Positions 37,801 through 48,890 of a stretch of 64,000 nt of DNA are shown in pieces. The notes under the pieces are model-generated. The model was given only the letters and a program-made list of their open reading frames with translations, had not been told where the DNA came from and did no database searches. The position numbers and the translations under genes are program-made. Within the stretch, counting starts at the first letter, position 1. Every line of letters starts with the position of its first letter. Source of the DNA: Oxyruncus cristatus (Eukaryota > Chordata > Aves > Passeriformes > Cotingidae); the NCBI GenBank assembly GCA_013399855.1, contig VXAY01002466.1:14256-78255 (forward strand), written 5' to 3'.

Positions 37801-38285
37801 ATATTTTGATGTTTGTTCCAGTTCTGTTATGTGAAAAAAAAAAATAAAAGCTTTGTGCTCAAATCAGTCATCTACTCTTAATTGAATTCTTTCTTACTGG
37901 GGAAGAGGGTGACCCACGAAGAAATAAATAAATGGTAGGGATATAAATGGAATTGGATGCCGCCATGTGTCCATGTCTTACTGCTTTCGTTTTCATGGCA
38001 ATTTTAAAGAACTATATGGTCACCAAGACCATTTAGAAAAAGTGTAAAATACCAGAAATGAGGCGAGCTACAGGAGGATATCTCAAAGGAGGAAGCTGGA
38101 GGAGCTTTCCTTCACCATCATTACCTCCCCTTCAGGGAAAGGAAAGTCAGCATTGTTTGCCCATATCCTACAAACCAGTTGAAGTATACTTCCTACATAT
38201 TCACCACACTTTTCTATCTATAGTACTCCATTATGGAAAATGCATTATTTGTGTGACCAGATATGTGACTGACAGAGAAAGCTAT
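34893..38285. other. Unique AT-rich DNA, nothing recognised
   Basis: No recognised gene or transposon. Open frames of 110-113 codons at 35951-36283 (minus) and 36267-36608 (plus) have no recognisable domain. A poly-T run lies at about 37483-37494. Confidence 0.4.
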
Positions 38286-39259
38286 TCATAGAATCATAGA
38301 ATGGTTTGGGTTGGAAGGGACCTTGCAGATCATGTAGTTCCAACCCCCCCCCCGCCATGGGCAGGGATACCTCCCACTAGATCAGGTAACTCAAAGCCCC
38401 ATCCAGCCTGTTCTTGAGCACCTCCAGGGATGGGGAGTCCACAGACTCTCTGGGAAACCTGTTCCAGTGCCTCATCACCCTCACAGTAAAGAATTTCTTC
38501 CTAATATATAATCTAAACCTTCCCTTCTTCACCTTAAAGCCATTCCCCCTTGTCCTACCACTCCATGCCCTTGTGAAAAGTCCCTCTCGAACCTTCTTGT
38601 AACCCCCCTTCAGGTACTGTAAGAGTGCTGTAAGGTCTCCCCAAAGTCTTCTCTTCTCCAGGCTGAACAGCCCCAACTCTCCCAGCCTGTCTTCATAGGA
38701 CAGATGTTCCGGCGCTGTGATCAACTTAGTGGCCCTTCTCTGGACTTGTTCAAACAAGTACACATGTATTTCCTGTATTGAAAGCCCCAGAGTTGGACAC
38801 AGTGCTCCAGGTGGGGTCTTAGCCACCCGAGCAGAGCAGAGTAGAAGGTGAGAATGATGTCCCTTGAGCTGCCGCTTGCTCTGCTTTTATTACGGCGCAG
38901 GATGTGGTTGTCTTTCTGGGCTGCCAGCACACATTTCTGGGTCATGTTGAGTTTATTGTCCACAAACCCACCCAAGTCCTTCTGCTGCTCTTGATCTGTT
39001 CTCCCCCTGGCCTGTACTTATGCTTGGAATTGTGCTGACCCAGGTGCAGGACCTTGCACTTGGCCTTCCTGAACTTCATGAGGTTCTCTTGGATCCATGC
39101 CTCAAGCCTGTCAAGGTGTCCCTCTGGGTGCTCTCCTCTTCCTCCAGCATGTCAACCTCATCAAACGGCCCAGTGTTGTCAGCAAACTTGTTCACAGTGC
39201 ATTTAATCCCACTGTCCATGTCACCAACAAAGATGTTAAAAAGTGCTGGTCCCAGTACT
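38286..39259 (-). mobile_element. CR1 LINE, 3' portion (split by an RTE insertion)
   Basis: Minus-strand CR1 with its 3' terminus and ATTCTATGA tail units at 38286-38303. An open frame at 38377-38826 holds the CR1 RT C-terminal region: FEQVQRRATKL, then [18 protein letters not shown], then GDLTALLQYLKGGYKKV, and HWNRFPRES near the end. The tract 38721-38975 carries the preceding DNKLNMTQKCVLAAQK block. The element is interrupted at 39259 and continues at 39809. A C homopolymer (38345-38353) marks a slippage-prone site in the 3' UTR. The partially open frame suggests a younger copy than the other CR1s here. Confidence 0.93.
39248..39259. repeat. Target-site duplication, left copy (RTE copy 1)
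   Basis: GGTCCCAGTACT within the CR1, directly before the trimeric tail of the RTE element. The matching copy is at 39809-39819 with one C deleted. The uninterrupted CR1 consensus has this sequence once, followed by GACCCCTG. Confidence 0.88.
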
Positions 39260-39808
39260 CATCATCATCATGGCTAGGCTTCGCGAACAAAGATTAGGGA
39301 AGGACTCTACCCACACTTGCTACAAGCACGTTGATGGCTAAGAAGGCCAATGTGAGATAGACCAGTCCTGTTACAAAGGGCACAGTGGAAAGTCTCCTTG
39401 GGTGGTACTGGCAAGACTTGGTTCTTTCTGCGTAGTCTTTTCTCCTCAGAAATCATTCTGCGAGTGATCTCAAAAGCATCAGCAGCGTTGTAGATGGTGT
39501 GTCTCCAGGACTCCTGATTGGAGGCCAGAGTAGACCAGTTATGGTGGTCAATATGGCCAAGGCTGAGATGTTGTTTCAGGGAGTCCTTGTATCTTTTCTT
39601 CGGGGCTCCTCTCTTGCGGCAGCCAGTGGCGAGTTCTCCATAGAGCACAGTCTTGGGGAGGCAGTCGTCCTCCATCCTGGAGACGTGCCCTGCCCAACGC
39701 AGCTGTGTTCTCAGCAGCATGGCCTCAATACTTGTGACTGCTGCCTGTTCAAGGACAGACACATTGGTCACTTTGTCAGTCCAGTGGATGTTGAGGATTG
39801 AGCGGAGA
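39260..39808 (-). mobile_element. RTE-clade LINE (AviRTE-like), 5'-truncated, copy 1
   Basis: About 549 bp inserted in a CR1, minus orientation. The 3' end is a short UTR ending 'gaagcctagcc' followed by an (ATG)n tail (plus-strand CATCATCATCATG at 39260-39272). A short 3' UTR with a trimeric microsatellite tail is typical of RTE-clade elements, unlike the octamer tail of CR1. The retained coding part is the C-terminus of the endonuclease/reverse-transcriptase polyprotein. It is 5'-truncated within the RT C-terminal region. AviRTE is the RTE lineage known from a patchy set of birds and from filarial nematodes; the specific name is inferred from memory and not searched. Confidence 0.82.
39307..39808 (-). 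pseudogene. RTE LINE ORF2 C-terminus, copy 1
   Basis: About 167 codons open to the stop at 39307. Features in order: RSILNIHW near the truncation; LRWAGHVSRMEDD (the WAGHV-x-RM motif frequent after the RT domain in RTE-type LINEs); RGAPKKRYKD; a basic stretch EEKRLRRKNQ; and a C-terminal C-x2-C-x12-H-x3-C motif (CALC...HQRAC), probably a nucleic-acid-binding zinc knuckle. The open frame reads on upstream into antisense-free CR1 sequence to 39939, but that N-terminal extension is CR1 read in a non-coding frame, so the 210-codon frame is a chimera of two elements. The RT catalytic core and endonuclease are absent, so it cannot mobilise itself. Confidence 0.8.
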
Positions 39809-39819
39809 GGTCCAGTACT
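39809..39819. repeat. Target-site duplication, right copy (RTE copy 1)
   Basis: GGTCCAGTACT, one base shorter than the left copy. The CR1 sequence GACCCCTGAGG follows immediately. Confidence 0.88.
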
Positions 39820-40068
39820 GACCCCTGAGGAACACCACTTGTCACTGTTGTCAACTTGGACATCAAGTTGTTGACCACAGCTCTTTGAGTGTGTCCATCC
39901 AGTTCCTTTTCCACTGAGTGGTCCATCCGTCAAATCCATGCGTGTCTATTTTAGAGATCAGGATGTTTTCTGTGATGGTTGTCAAAATGCTTTGCACAGG
40001 TCCAGGTAGGTAACAGCTATTGCTATTTCTTTCTGCACCAGTGCTGTAACCCCACTAAAGGCCAGTTC
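39809..40068 (-). mobile_element. CR1 LINE, 5' portion (split by an RTE insertion)
   Basis: Continuation of the minus-strand CR1 beyond the RTE insertion. The plus strand resumes at 'ggtccagtact' and runs through 'gacccctgaggaacaccact', 'tggtccatccgtcaaatcca' and 'tgctttgcacaggtccaggt' to 'gctgtaaccccactaaaggc'. This is the standard antisense CR1 order upstream of the break. The two halves join in register once the insertion and one duplicate target site are removed. The homology ends near 40068. Confidence 0.92.
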
Positions 40069-43000
40069 CTATTCACTATTTTATGTTCTGCGTGCAAATA
40101 TACGTAAGTTAGGGAATGGATTTTTAAAAACTGAAATTAAGTAAAATTTAAATCACATGACTTTAGACCAGTGAGCAGAGGAACTATATCTGTTGCGATG
40201 GCACTTAGTTCCCAGGACTGAGTCTTCATATTGATTTACAGTATAATCTGAGCAGTTCTGTCATGTCCTCACTGTAGCTAAGAAATTGAAATCAATGATC
40301 TGATATTATGATATCTTAATGAAGAAATACATTTGTCAAATGGTCTCATATTTTTCAAGAAAAAAAAGAAATTAAATAGGCTGTGAAGGTATTATTTCTA
40401 ATTTGTCTACAATTAAGATGGACAATTGAAGCCTTGTCCCTCTCTCTTCTCTAGTTAGTCCTAAATCCTGCCAAAATGCCTGCTGGAATGTACGTTTGTG
40501 TGTTTCAAGCTGGGCTATATGTGTAAACTAACTGTATTTTTTTCCTGAAGTATATAAAAAACAACTGTTAAAACCCTGTAAATTTGAGGCAGGATGCAAA
40601 TAAGTGGATGCAAATTCAAAGAACAGCGTATTTCTTCTTCATATAAATGGTAGCAAGTCAACTTAATCAAAAATGTATAGTGCAAAGTGAGAGAATCTTG
40701 TTTTTAGAACTGCTGCTTGAACTGTTTCTAGCACAGAGAAATGAGATGAATTAAAGTCTCAGAGGGCATATAATTCTTTGTGAACCTAGAGAAGTATTTG
40801 TTGGCAAAGTATTTGTCTCGCTTTGGAATACAGTATTCAGCCTCCATGATTGGATGCGAGTGTTCTTCTCCAAATAAGGAAAAGGACAAGATGGCCTGCT
40901 CACTCATCAGCTGCAGTTCTTAAGCAGTGAAATTTTCAGGAATGAGATAAGTATTTTCATTAGAAATGCTAACACTATCTAAATTAAAATGTAAAAAGTC
41001 TGCTAAAAAATTTATATTCCATAAGAGGGGAGAAAATTACCATTGATGTGAAAATGTATTTTAGACGTGATTAAACAAGAGCAAATTGCTATATGAAGTG
41101 ACACACTACTCTTAAAAAGAGGTCTGTCACTAACAAGCACTATATAGGCATGGTAATTTTGGACAATCTAAACACGTGGAAATCACCAGAGAGTTTTGTT
41201 CATGCTTGGCTATAATGTAACTCCTACGTAAATATATGATTAATACACAGCAGTATTTCATAGTCCATCATTTACATGTTCTCTGTTTTGAGTAATTTCT
41301 TCTGGTTTCCCATCTTCATATGTCTTCTTTGACATACAGAAAGACAGATTTAAAACACTGATTTTTGGAAGTTCTTGTATATATGAAAACTGGTTTGAAA
41401 AATATCAGTGATTGAAAAATATCACTTCTTTCCATTGATAGTTTAAAGAATTTCAACTGATTTGTCCAAAAGTTGCATTTCTGCATGGGAAAATGTACAA
41501 TAACTTTGAAGGGCAAAAATAAACAATGCTAATACTTGTCTTTACAGAGAGGAAACAAGTTTATTTTACATTGCTTAACTGAGCACTTGAACAAATGTTA
41601 AGTATAATGTACTCACCTTTCCAGTGATGTTTTTTCCTCTGTGTCTTGACACTAGGTTCCCTACAGAGCAAAAAATTGCCCTGAAAAGACATTTTATTCT
41701 TGATGGAAAATGTATTTTTTTTTTTTTAGAGTTACACTTAGTAACTGTAGATTTAACTAAAATATAACATAAATGAGAATGTTTAAGGCTATGGGTTAAT
41801 ACCATGTGATTTCCCAGAATAATGAGTTCAGCAAATGCTTGATGAGGAAATGAAGAGTTAGGTGTATGAGCACGTAACTTTAACTCTGTTTTCTTGGAAC
41901 TGGCAGAAGCCACTGGAAATTGTCTGTAAGTGCTCCTGGTGTATTCATTATGTTCTTCTTGTGTCGTCCTAATGTAACTGTGTTTTTCCAAAGTGAGGAA
42001 CATGCTGTGATGCAGTTTGTAGTCCCAGATTGGAAGCTACCTGTGCTTTCAGTTGGCCAGCAGTTGCAAAGCATTCTTGTAGGCGATGCCTCTACATCCT
42101 CATTCTGCCTGACCACTCTGCATGTCCAGGCAAACATATATATTGCTCTCAATAAGTCTAAGTTATCTGCTAGTATGTGTTGCTAATGCCTTAGCAGTAT
42201 ATGCTCTCAAAACAGTGTATAGCATTTTTATATACCCACCTTTCTCACATCAGGCATAAATAGGAATGGCACAAGCATAAAACCTTGCAGCAGTCCCTTG
42301 TCTGGGTGTGTGTGTGGACGCCTGCTTTTGTAGGTTTTTCTAATGAATACTGTTTGTATGAAGAACGTCTATTAGATTGGGCTGTCATACTTTACTGACA
42401 GTTTTGGTTTGGAAGGCACTTGGAAAAACAAAAGAGAAAAGCTCTTATGGTAACATAAGGTCATCTGAAATATGAGACCTTCCTCTTCTTCAATTTTTAG
42501 AATAATCAAAAAGTATGGACAGCTTAAAATACCTAGCATAATTAGCCTTGGTGTAGCTAGTGTTTCATTTCATAAATAGAGGTGTCTGAAAGCTAAGTAG
42601 TAGAAAAGATTTTCAGGGAGCTAGCTCATCATATTGATTATAATTTTTTCCCAGCAGACTCAGAAAGCCCAATTTGAAAGGGAACTTCTGGGAAAGATGG
42701 ATGTCTTTATTCATTATAGTCTCATCCCCTTCTTCTTGTGTATCTTCCTTTGTGTATATCTGAGAGCTTTGTATCTGTAAGGAACTGTGGTGTACATAGA
42801 GATGTCATTTAACAATTCCTCATCTCCTTATGCTTGAGGTATGTCCATCCTAGTACTTTTAAGCTCTCCATACAGACTGGGGTCTGGCATTCTCATGTGT
42901 TCTCTGTGATGGTTGACAGGAGAACAGAGGACACACAGCCAAGTGCACACAGAGAGAAACAGTGGAGGAGCTCAGGAAAGCTCAGCTCCTTTTGTCCTTG

Positions 43001-44211
43001 CATCTAGTAATTACAAGGAGTAAGGTGGAATGAATAAAGAGTGTGAGCAAGAAAAAGGTAAGAAAGCCATGCATGCGGGGTAGAAATGTTTCAAAATCTG
43101 GGCTTCTGTCATTTAAATTACACCTGCAGAGGAAAATGCGTGAGGAGAAGGGCACCTGGGATGGTGATAAATTGCTGCCGTGACTGTAAAATGAGACAAA
43201 ACACGTTCATTAAGTCACTCTTGTTGGAAGATTTTGGAAGAGTATACGTTTGGCTGTTATATGCACAGGAATTAGTTTGTTATGCTGGTACCTGCCTGAA
43301 AGAGGAATTTTGACTTTGTTGTTGTAGCTTTTGGTTTTATGCTTTGGAGAAGCAAATTTTCTGCAATGTAATTCTCAAATGAGGCATTACAGATACAGGA
43401 AAATGTTCCAATCACAGATTGAGCAGTGAAAAAACCAATTTAGAACATATCAAACACTGAGAAAGGCACTGGCAACATGTTTTGTTTGGGTTTTTTTTGG
43501 AAAGGAGTGTTATTCTTCTTTTTTTGTGAGGAGGTGAGGAGTTAGAGGTTGTACCTCTGCTCATTCGTCTAGAAGGCTGATGAAGAAGAAATCATGAATG
43601 GAATGGAGAGTGCAGATATAGAGGAGAGTTGGTTATTATCTCTTTCAATTGAAGAACTGGAGATCTTCAAATTGCAGCAGTAGATTTTAAATTAAAGGGT
43701 TAAAAAATCCATATTCCTTCAAAATGTACATAATTAAGCAATATGAAGGCACAGATTCAGAGCTGAGGTCAAAGCTGAGATCAAAATAGGCTTATAGTTG
43801 CACTATATAGATATACTGTCTCTTAAATGACTGCTTTAGTCATGGAGGAGGGAAAGCACTATTAGACATTTCAATTGAAATCAATGCAAATTCTGTATCT
43901 GGAAAAAAAAAAATCCATTGGGAGGGAAAAATTAAAACACAAACCCTGTAGGCAGACATTTTCTTTCCTGATGGATCAATTTTAAATTAGCATCATCACA
44001 ATCGGAAAACATGTCCTATAGAAATGCTGGTCTTTGCCTGACTGAGCCTTGTATGAATATTCTAAAATCATTATCTTAAATTGTGCATAGTACTTGTTTT
44101 TGAAAACAGCCTGTAATTACAAAAGAGAAAACTCATTTAATGGAAACTTTACTATTTACAAAGGATGATAATATCTTAATTTTTAATGAAAAAATTGTGT
44201 AGATGTTATAT

Positions 44212-44284
44212 ACAAAAAACCCCCCAAAAACCAAAAAACCCCAAACCAAAACAAAAAATAAAAACCCAAGTAAACCCCAAACAA
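44212..44284. repeat. A/C-rich low-complexity tract
   Basis: About 73 bases of almost only A and C, including CCCCCC, several CCCC and CCC runs separated by A runs. On the minus strand these are several spaced G-runs, which is G-quadruplex-capable. It is probably a decayed microsatellite. A G-rich run in the opposite sense lies 87 bases downstream. Confidence 0.85.
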
Positions 44285-44370
44285 GTTTTCCTGTATATCA
44301 ATAGTATTTGTGGTGTTTTGGTTTTATGAATAAATGAGGGAAGATTGTTTGTACCTCATAATTGTTTTTG

Positions 44371-44386
44371 TGGGGGGAGGGGGGGA
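44371..44386. repeat. G-run (G6-A-G8-like), next to a small gap
   Basis: A near-continuous guanine run (tggggggaggggggga) on the plus strand, followed 26 bases later by eight Ns (44412-44419). Polymerase or assembly failure around G-runs would explain the gap. Confidence 0.85.
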
Positions 44387-45822
44387 GCAACCACAACAAA
44401 CCACTAAAAAGNNNNNNNNAAAAGCTCTAGCAGGAAAAATTACAGATAAAACTGCCTGTTTCAAGCTTCTGACAAATTATTCTGCCAGTCTCATGTGAAC
44501 TTTGTAATTGAAAATCTCTGTCGCATTGAAATTTAATGGTCTATTGAAATTAAGTGCCTTTGCTCTAGCTGTTTAGATTATTTGCTTGTCTTGGAATCAA
44601 AAGGTTTTAGTTTTTATTTTTCTTTCCTTATTTCTTCCTTTCATTTTGAAGATCTGAATTTAAAATATCTCTTTCAAATGGATTTGCTCATGTCCTGCTT
44701 TTCTGTTACCCCAAATACAAAGTATGCTTCACTCTGTATTATGTCAAATTAATGTTAAATTTAGTAAGAAACATACTGAAAGGATTTGGCTTTCAAGCTC
44801 TATACTACATTAACCTGAAGGAAACAGTTTTCTGAATGGAATAATCCCCGTGTTAGCAAAGCTTACACGTTCTTGGCAGAAATAGAGGGAGGGGAAAGAG
44901 AGATGTCTCACTGGTCACAGAATAATCTTAGCTGTCTGAATCTCTTGATATTCTGAATCTCACTCCTATCCTGCCTGCACATTCCACCATGCAAATCTTT
45001 AGTAGCTAAATACCTAGATGAAGAGTTTGTGCCGTGGTTGAAGCCCTGCTCATAAACTTCTGCCTGACATTTGAGCCCGCTTAGATTGCTGTTTCAGTGC
45101 TTGCTATTGATTTGCAATTTTATTCAGTGTCATTAAAAAAGATAGCATGTCCACTTCTGTTTCTGGAATACATAAAGTGTTGAACAGAAACACTGATTTT
45201 CTTGGGTTGTTCTGAATCTGCCATGTTCATGTACACTTGTAGAGAGAGTGTTTTTCCTGCCACCTATGTCATAAACAGCATGATCCCAGTGCTAATCCCA
45301 GTGTGGATCCTGAGTGGTTTCTAGTGATGTTAAAGAATTACTAAAAGAGTAACAGTAAAAAATTAATATGGAAGTAAAATGTAGAGGAACGGTTAAAGCT
45401 GATTCTTTAAATGCATATAACTTAAGGGTGGAGAGACATACCACTGGCATTTTATCTGATCTCCCTGTAGGTCTCTCCTTGCAGTTGAAAATAGTCGCTA
45501 CTAAAAGTTCACTAAACAGGAGCTGCTCTTCGGGTGCAATATTGTTTTTGTATGCCTTTATATAGTGAATTGTTAAAGTGTCTCTATAACCTTCAATGGT
45601 TAGGTGTCTGATATAAAATGTAAAAGATGCCATTTTTTGTTACAATCTCTACAAGGTACTGAGTTTCAAAGTTAATCTTGATGGCAGTAATGGCTAGCAA
45701 TAATGGTTTTGTGTGCCTGTTGTTGCCTTCAGTAACATTTTTGCAGTTATGTTATCCAGAATGTAATTGTTTTTCATCTAAGGGAAAAATGGAAAATGAC
45801 AGAATATGAAAAAAACATGAGT

Positions 45823-45847
45823 CTATTTCCTCTATTGGAGGAAATAG
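45823..45847. other. Perfect 10-bp inverted repeat (hairpin)
   Basis: CTATTTCCTC and GAGGAAATAG are exact reverse complements separated by the 5-base loop TATTG. No T-run or gene context suggests a function. Confidence 0.8.
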
Positions 45848-47950
45848 TGGTAAGCCGAAGTTTGTATGTTAGCTCAGAAGAGCTGACAATTTGAGGTATG
45901 AAGTACAGGTAACAAGTTAATGAAACATTTGCCCAGAAAAGAGAGGTAACACAGTTTGCTGTACTGTACTGAACTGAATTACAGGGTTAATGTCTGATGT
46001 GGGATAGGGTGTATTTCAATAGAATGCTCTTAAATGGAGGTATTATTTCAGAACTGTTGGTCCACGTCCTTGAAGACAACTTTTTTTTTCAACTGTTTCG
46101 ATGCCTAGCAGGATGTCATGTGAGTATTAAGTAGTTCTGAGGACTTCTTTTAGTATCAGTTATAGCTGAGTACTGCTTTGCAAATAATTTTGAGTTGTAA
46201 TTTACTCATAGAAAGCAAAAACTCTCTGCAGACAGTGCACTGTAATTATCAGTGGCTCTTAACGTGGATACTGTTGTGCTATTGTGGTAACTGCTTGTCT
46301 TGTTATACCTAGATTGCATATACTTTGACTTAAGCAAATTTACAAGGTGAGTGATTGTAATTTGTTTCATTTTTACATACATAAAATGAAATAAATTTTA
46401 CTTATGGAACTGCTTGATAATATTTTAAATTAAAACTGTTTTAATATCTTTAAAAGTTGTTTAGCCTCTTAGAGGAGATACATGGGAATACTGTGCAGCA
46501 TGTATCCTTGTTTAAAAGCTGTTCTAATGAAAAGTTTGTCACATAACACAAACTCCTCTTTTACAACGTGTCTCTTGCTGTGAAGCAGATTTTTGGCTGT
46601 TGTAAACCTCTTTTTTCGAGTAGGTGTTCTGATTATGAGCCAGGCTCTACTCTAATTTCTGTCCAGGTTTTGAAAGGCGAGACTAAACTACTCGCATACA
46701 CTTCTGTTACAGCATCTCCTGGGTTTTGGGTTTTGTTTGTTTGTGTTTGTTTTGTTTTGCTTTTAAAATAGTTTTAATTTTCTCCCCCTAATTTTTTTTT
46801 TTTCTCTTTAAAAAATAAAATTAGAAATGTGTTGTATACAAGCACCACATTCATGGTCATCATCTGGAAAATGCCCTTTTCTTCTGTATGCTTGGCAAAC
46901 CATAGGAAAAAATTGAAAATAACTATATTGATCTCCATTTTCTTGGGACTGTGCAGCTGGATACAAAACTTCTCTTTCCTAAAGGAGAAAAGTGAACTGG
47001 CTGCCACATTTTTTACAAGAGGCAGATCTGTGAATCCTCGTTTCATTGTAGACAATTTTACTCATCACAAGTCAATCTCAACAGTCTCCATGGGCTTACA
47101 AGCCCTCTGTGAATTTCTTACTTTCAAGAAATTTCAGATGAAGTTTTGGATGATAACTGGGTCTGATTTGTTTGGTGATTATATTATGCTACCACATATT
47201 ATATAATTTTTATTTAAAAAACCAAAACAACCCAACCCTTTTCTTGGGGAGTAATAATTTTGGTGCAATTCTAAAAATCTAATTGGAAGATTGTTCTTCA
47301 TCCATCCCTAGTGAAGACTTTCACATGAATGCTCTTACTCAGCATAAGAAAATCAGGTGAATTAACTCAGTGATTCCTGATCAGTACAAAGACACTAATA
47401 TTTGTCCTCTGGGAACAGTTATCATGTATAGACCACATCCATCTGCCCTTTCTGTGCATGTGAGCCATCATACCACTTGCCTTTATTATTTCCTGTACTT
47501 TTAGCTCTTCTCTCTCTTTAGCAGTTAGAAGACGCTGTGTGTTGCTCTAGGGAGACTTATGTTAAGGGCTTGTGGTCTCTGCTTGAATTCAGCTTCTTTG
47601 AGGTATAAAAGTTACTACTAGTTGATGGAGGGATCTTGTGGCTGCACTGAGCCAGCTTTTACTTTCACACCTAGCTTCACGAGTGTGAAATAATGTCTGC
47701 AACAAGCATTCATGTTGGAGAAAAATATTAAAATAATTGATGTGTTTAGCGTGGCTTAGTACTTTGGAGTTGAAGGGAAAATATTTCAAAACAGTGCTTT
47801 TCAACAGTTAGAAAAGCAACTAACATGTAAAACTGACTTCCCAGTTTAAGCCCCAAAAGGGAAGGTCCTGAATCAAGAAGGCTGCACTTATGCATCTGTT
47901 TTCCCTTTGAGAATGCTGTCTCTGCAAAACAGACCAGGATCTTTCTCAGT

Positions 47951-48362
47951 TGTTGTCGCGTGCAGGTTGGATAAGACGCGGCACACCAGGGGTTCTTTAA
48001 GCAAGGGAGTGGTGGTAACCCTCTGACTTTATTGTAGGGCGCAATGTCTCAGTGCAGAAGTGAGGGTGTCCCTGAGTTTAAGAGTGCGTGTCCCCAAGGG
48101 AAAGAAGGGTTGGCTTTTTATAAGGTGGGTAAGGGAAGGTTCCATGAACTAGGGAGGACTTTTACAAATAGGGGAATCAAGGGGAGGAGGAAAGTACAAC
48201 TAGGAATGTTAGGGGAGGAGGTAACACCTTACATGAAAACAGGGGAGGAGAATGTCTAAATAAGGAAAATGCTGTATTGCAGCAACTCCAACTGATGAGA
48301 AAATGGGAATAAACTAAAGGGAGTCCTGAGGGAAAATGATTTTTAAAACTGGGGGTACAACA
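47951..48362 (-). mobile_element. Solo LTR, minus orientation
   Basis: About 412 bp with perfect 6-bp inverted termini: on the minus strand it starts TGTTGT (48362) and ends ACAACA (47951). In LTR order it holds a TATA box (CTTATAAAAAG, 48114-48124 minus) and, about 80 bases downstream, an AATAAA polyadenylation signal (48028-48033 minus), then a GC-rich U5-like end with several CpG. This spacing is that of a U3-R-U5 LTR. No internal retroviral sequence or second LTR lies on either side, so it is probably a recombinant solo LTR. No clear 4-6 bp target-site duplication is visible (ctcagt on the left, tgtaaa on the right), so the exact ends may have decayed or be misplaced. Confidence 0.65.
48114..48124 (-). 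promoter_or_regulatory. TATA box of the solo LTR
   Basis: Minus-strand CTTATAAAAAG within the LTR, about 80 bases upstream of its AATAAA. This is the expected retroviral promoter position. It could in principle drive transcription leftwards. Confidence 0.55.
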
Positions 48363-48445
48363 TGTAAACAACATGCATTAACAATATATTAAATTATGAT
48401 AACTCTTAAAACTTCTTTCAGTCTTCTTCTTTTTCTTATTCTGAA

Positions 48446-48890
48446 TCATAGAATCATAGAATCAGATGGGTTGGAAAGGACCTCTGAGATCATCAAGTCC
48501 AACCCTGGATCCAACACCACCGTGGTTACTAGACTATGGCACTAAGTGTCACGTCCAGCCTCATCTTAAAAACCTCCAGGGACAGAGAATCCACCACTTC
48601 CCTGGGCAGCCCATTCCAATGGCTGATTACTCTCTCTGTAAAGAATTTCTTTCTGATATCCAACCTAAACCTCCCCTGGCACAGCTTAAGGCCATGCCCT
48701 CTTGTCTTCCCGCTGGTTGCCTGGGAGAAGAGACCAACCCCCACCTGGCTACAACCTCCTTTCAGATAGTTGTAGAGAGCGATGAGGTCTCCCCTGAGCC
48801 TTCTCTTCTCCAGGCTAAACAACCCCAGCTCCTTCAGCCTCTCCTCATAGGACTTGTGCTCAAGTCCCTTCACCAGCCTGGTTGCTGGTC
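48446..48890 (-). mobile_element. CR1 LINE 3' end, well preserved
   Basis: Minus-strand CR1 with tail units TCATAGAATCATAGAATCA at 48446-48464. A continuous frame at 48529-48873 holds the RT C-terminus: [20 protein letters not shown], then [13 protein letters not shown], then [17 protein letters not shown]-like [26 protein letters not shown] near the end. No frameshift occurs in about 115 codons, which makes it the least-decayed CR1 in the window. It is 5'-truncated at about 48890. It lies about 83 bases from the solo LTR. Confidence 0.95.

Larger units (their letters stand above)
40069..47950. other. Unique AT-rich DNA, no gene recognised
   Basis: About 7.9 kb in which I recognise no gene or transposon. 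The longest frames (41575-42003 minus, 142 codons; 46829-47206 plus, 125; 45292-45633 minus, 113) lack known motifs. Local structure: an A/C-rich tract (44212-44284), a G run (44371-44386), an 8-N gap (44412-44419), and a perfect 10-bp inverted repeat (45823-45847). Confidence 0.4.

Noticed and set aside
41575..42003. 142-codon minus-strand frame
   Set aside because: Contains a poly-lysine run from a T homopolymer and no domain. The composition is that of translated AT-rich DNA.
44212..44284. Interstitial telomeric repeat
   Set aside because: The tract has AACCCC-like words but no TTAGGG/CCCTAA periodicity.
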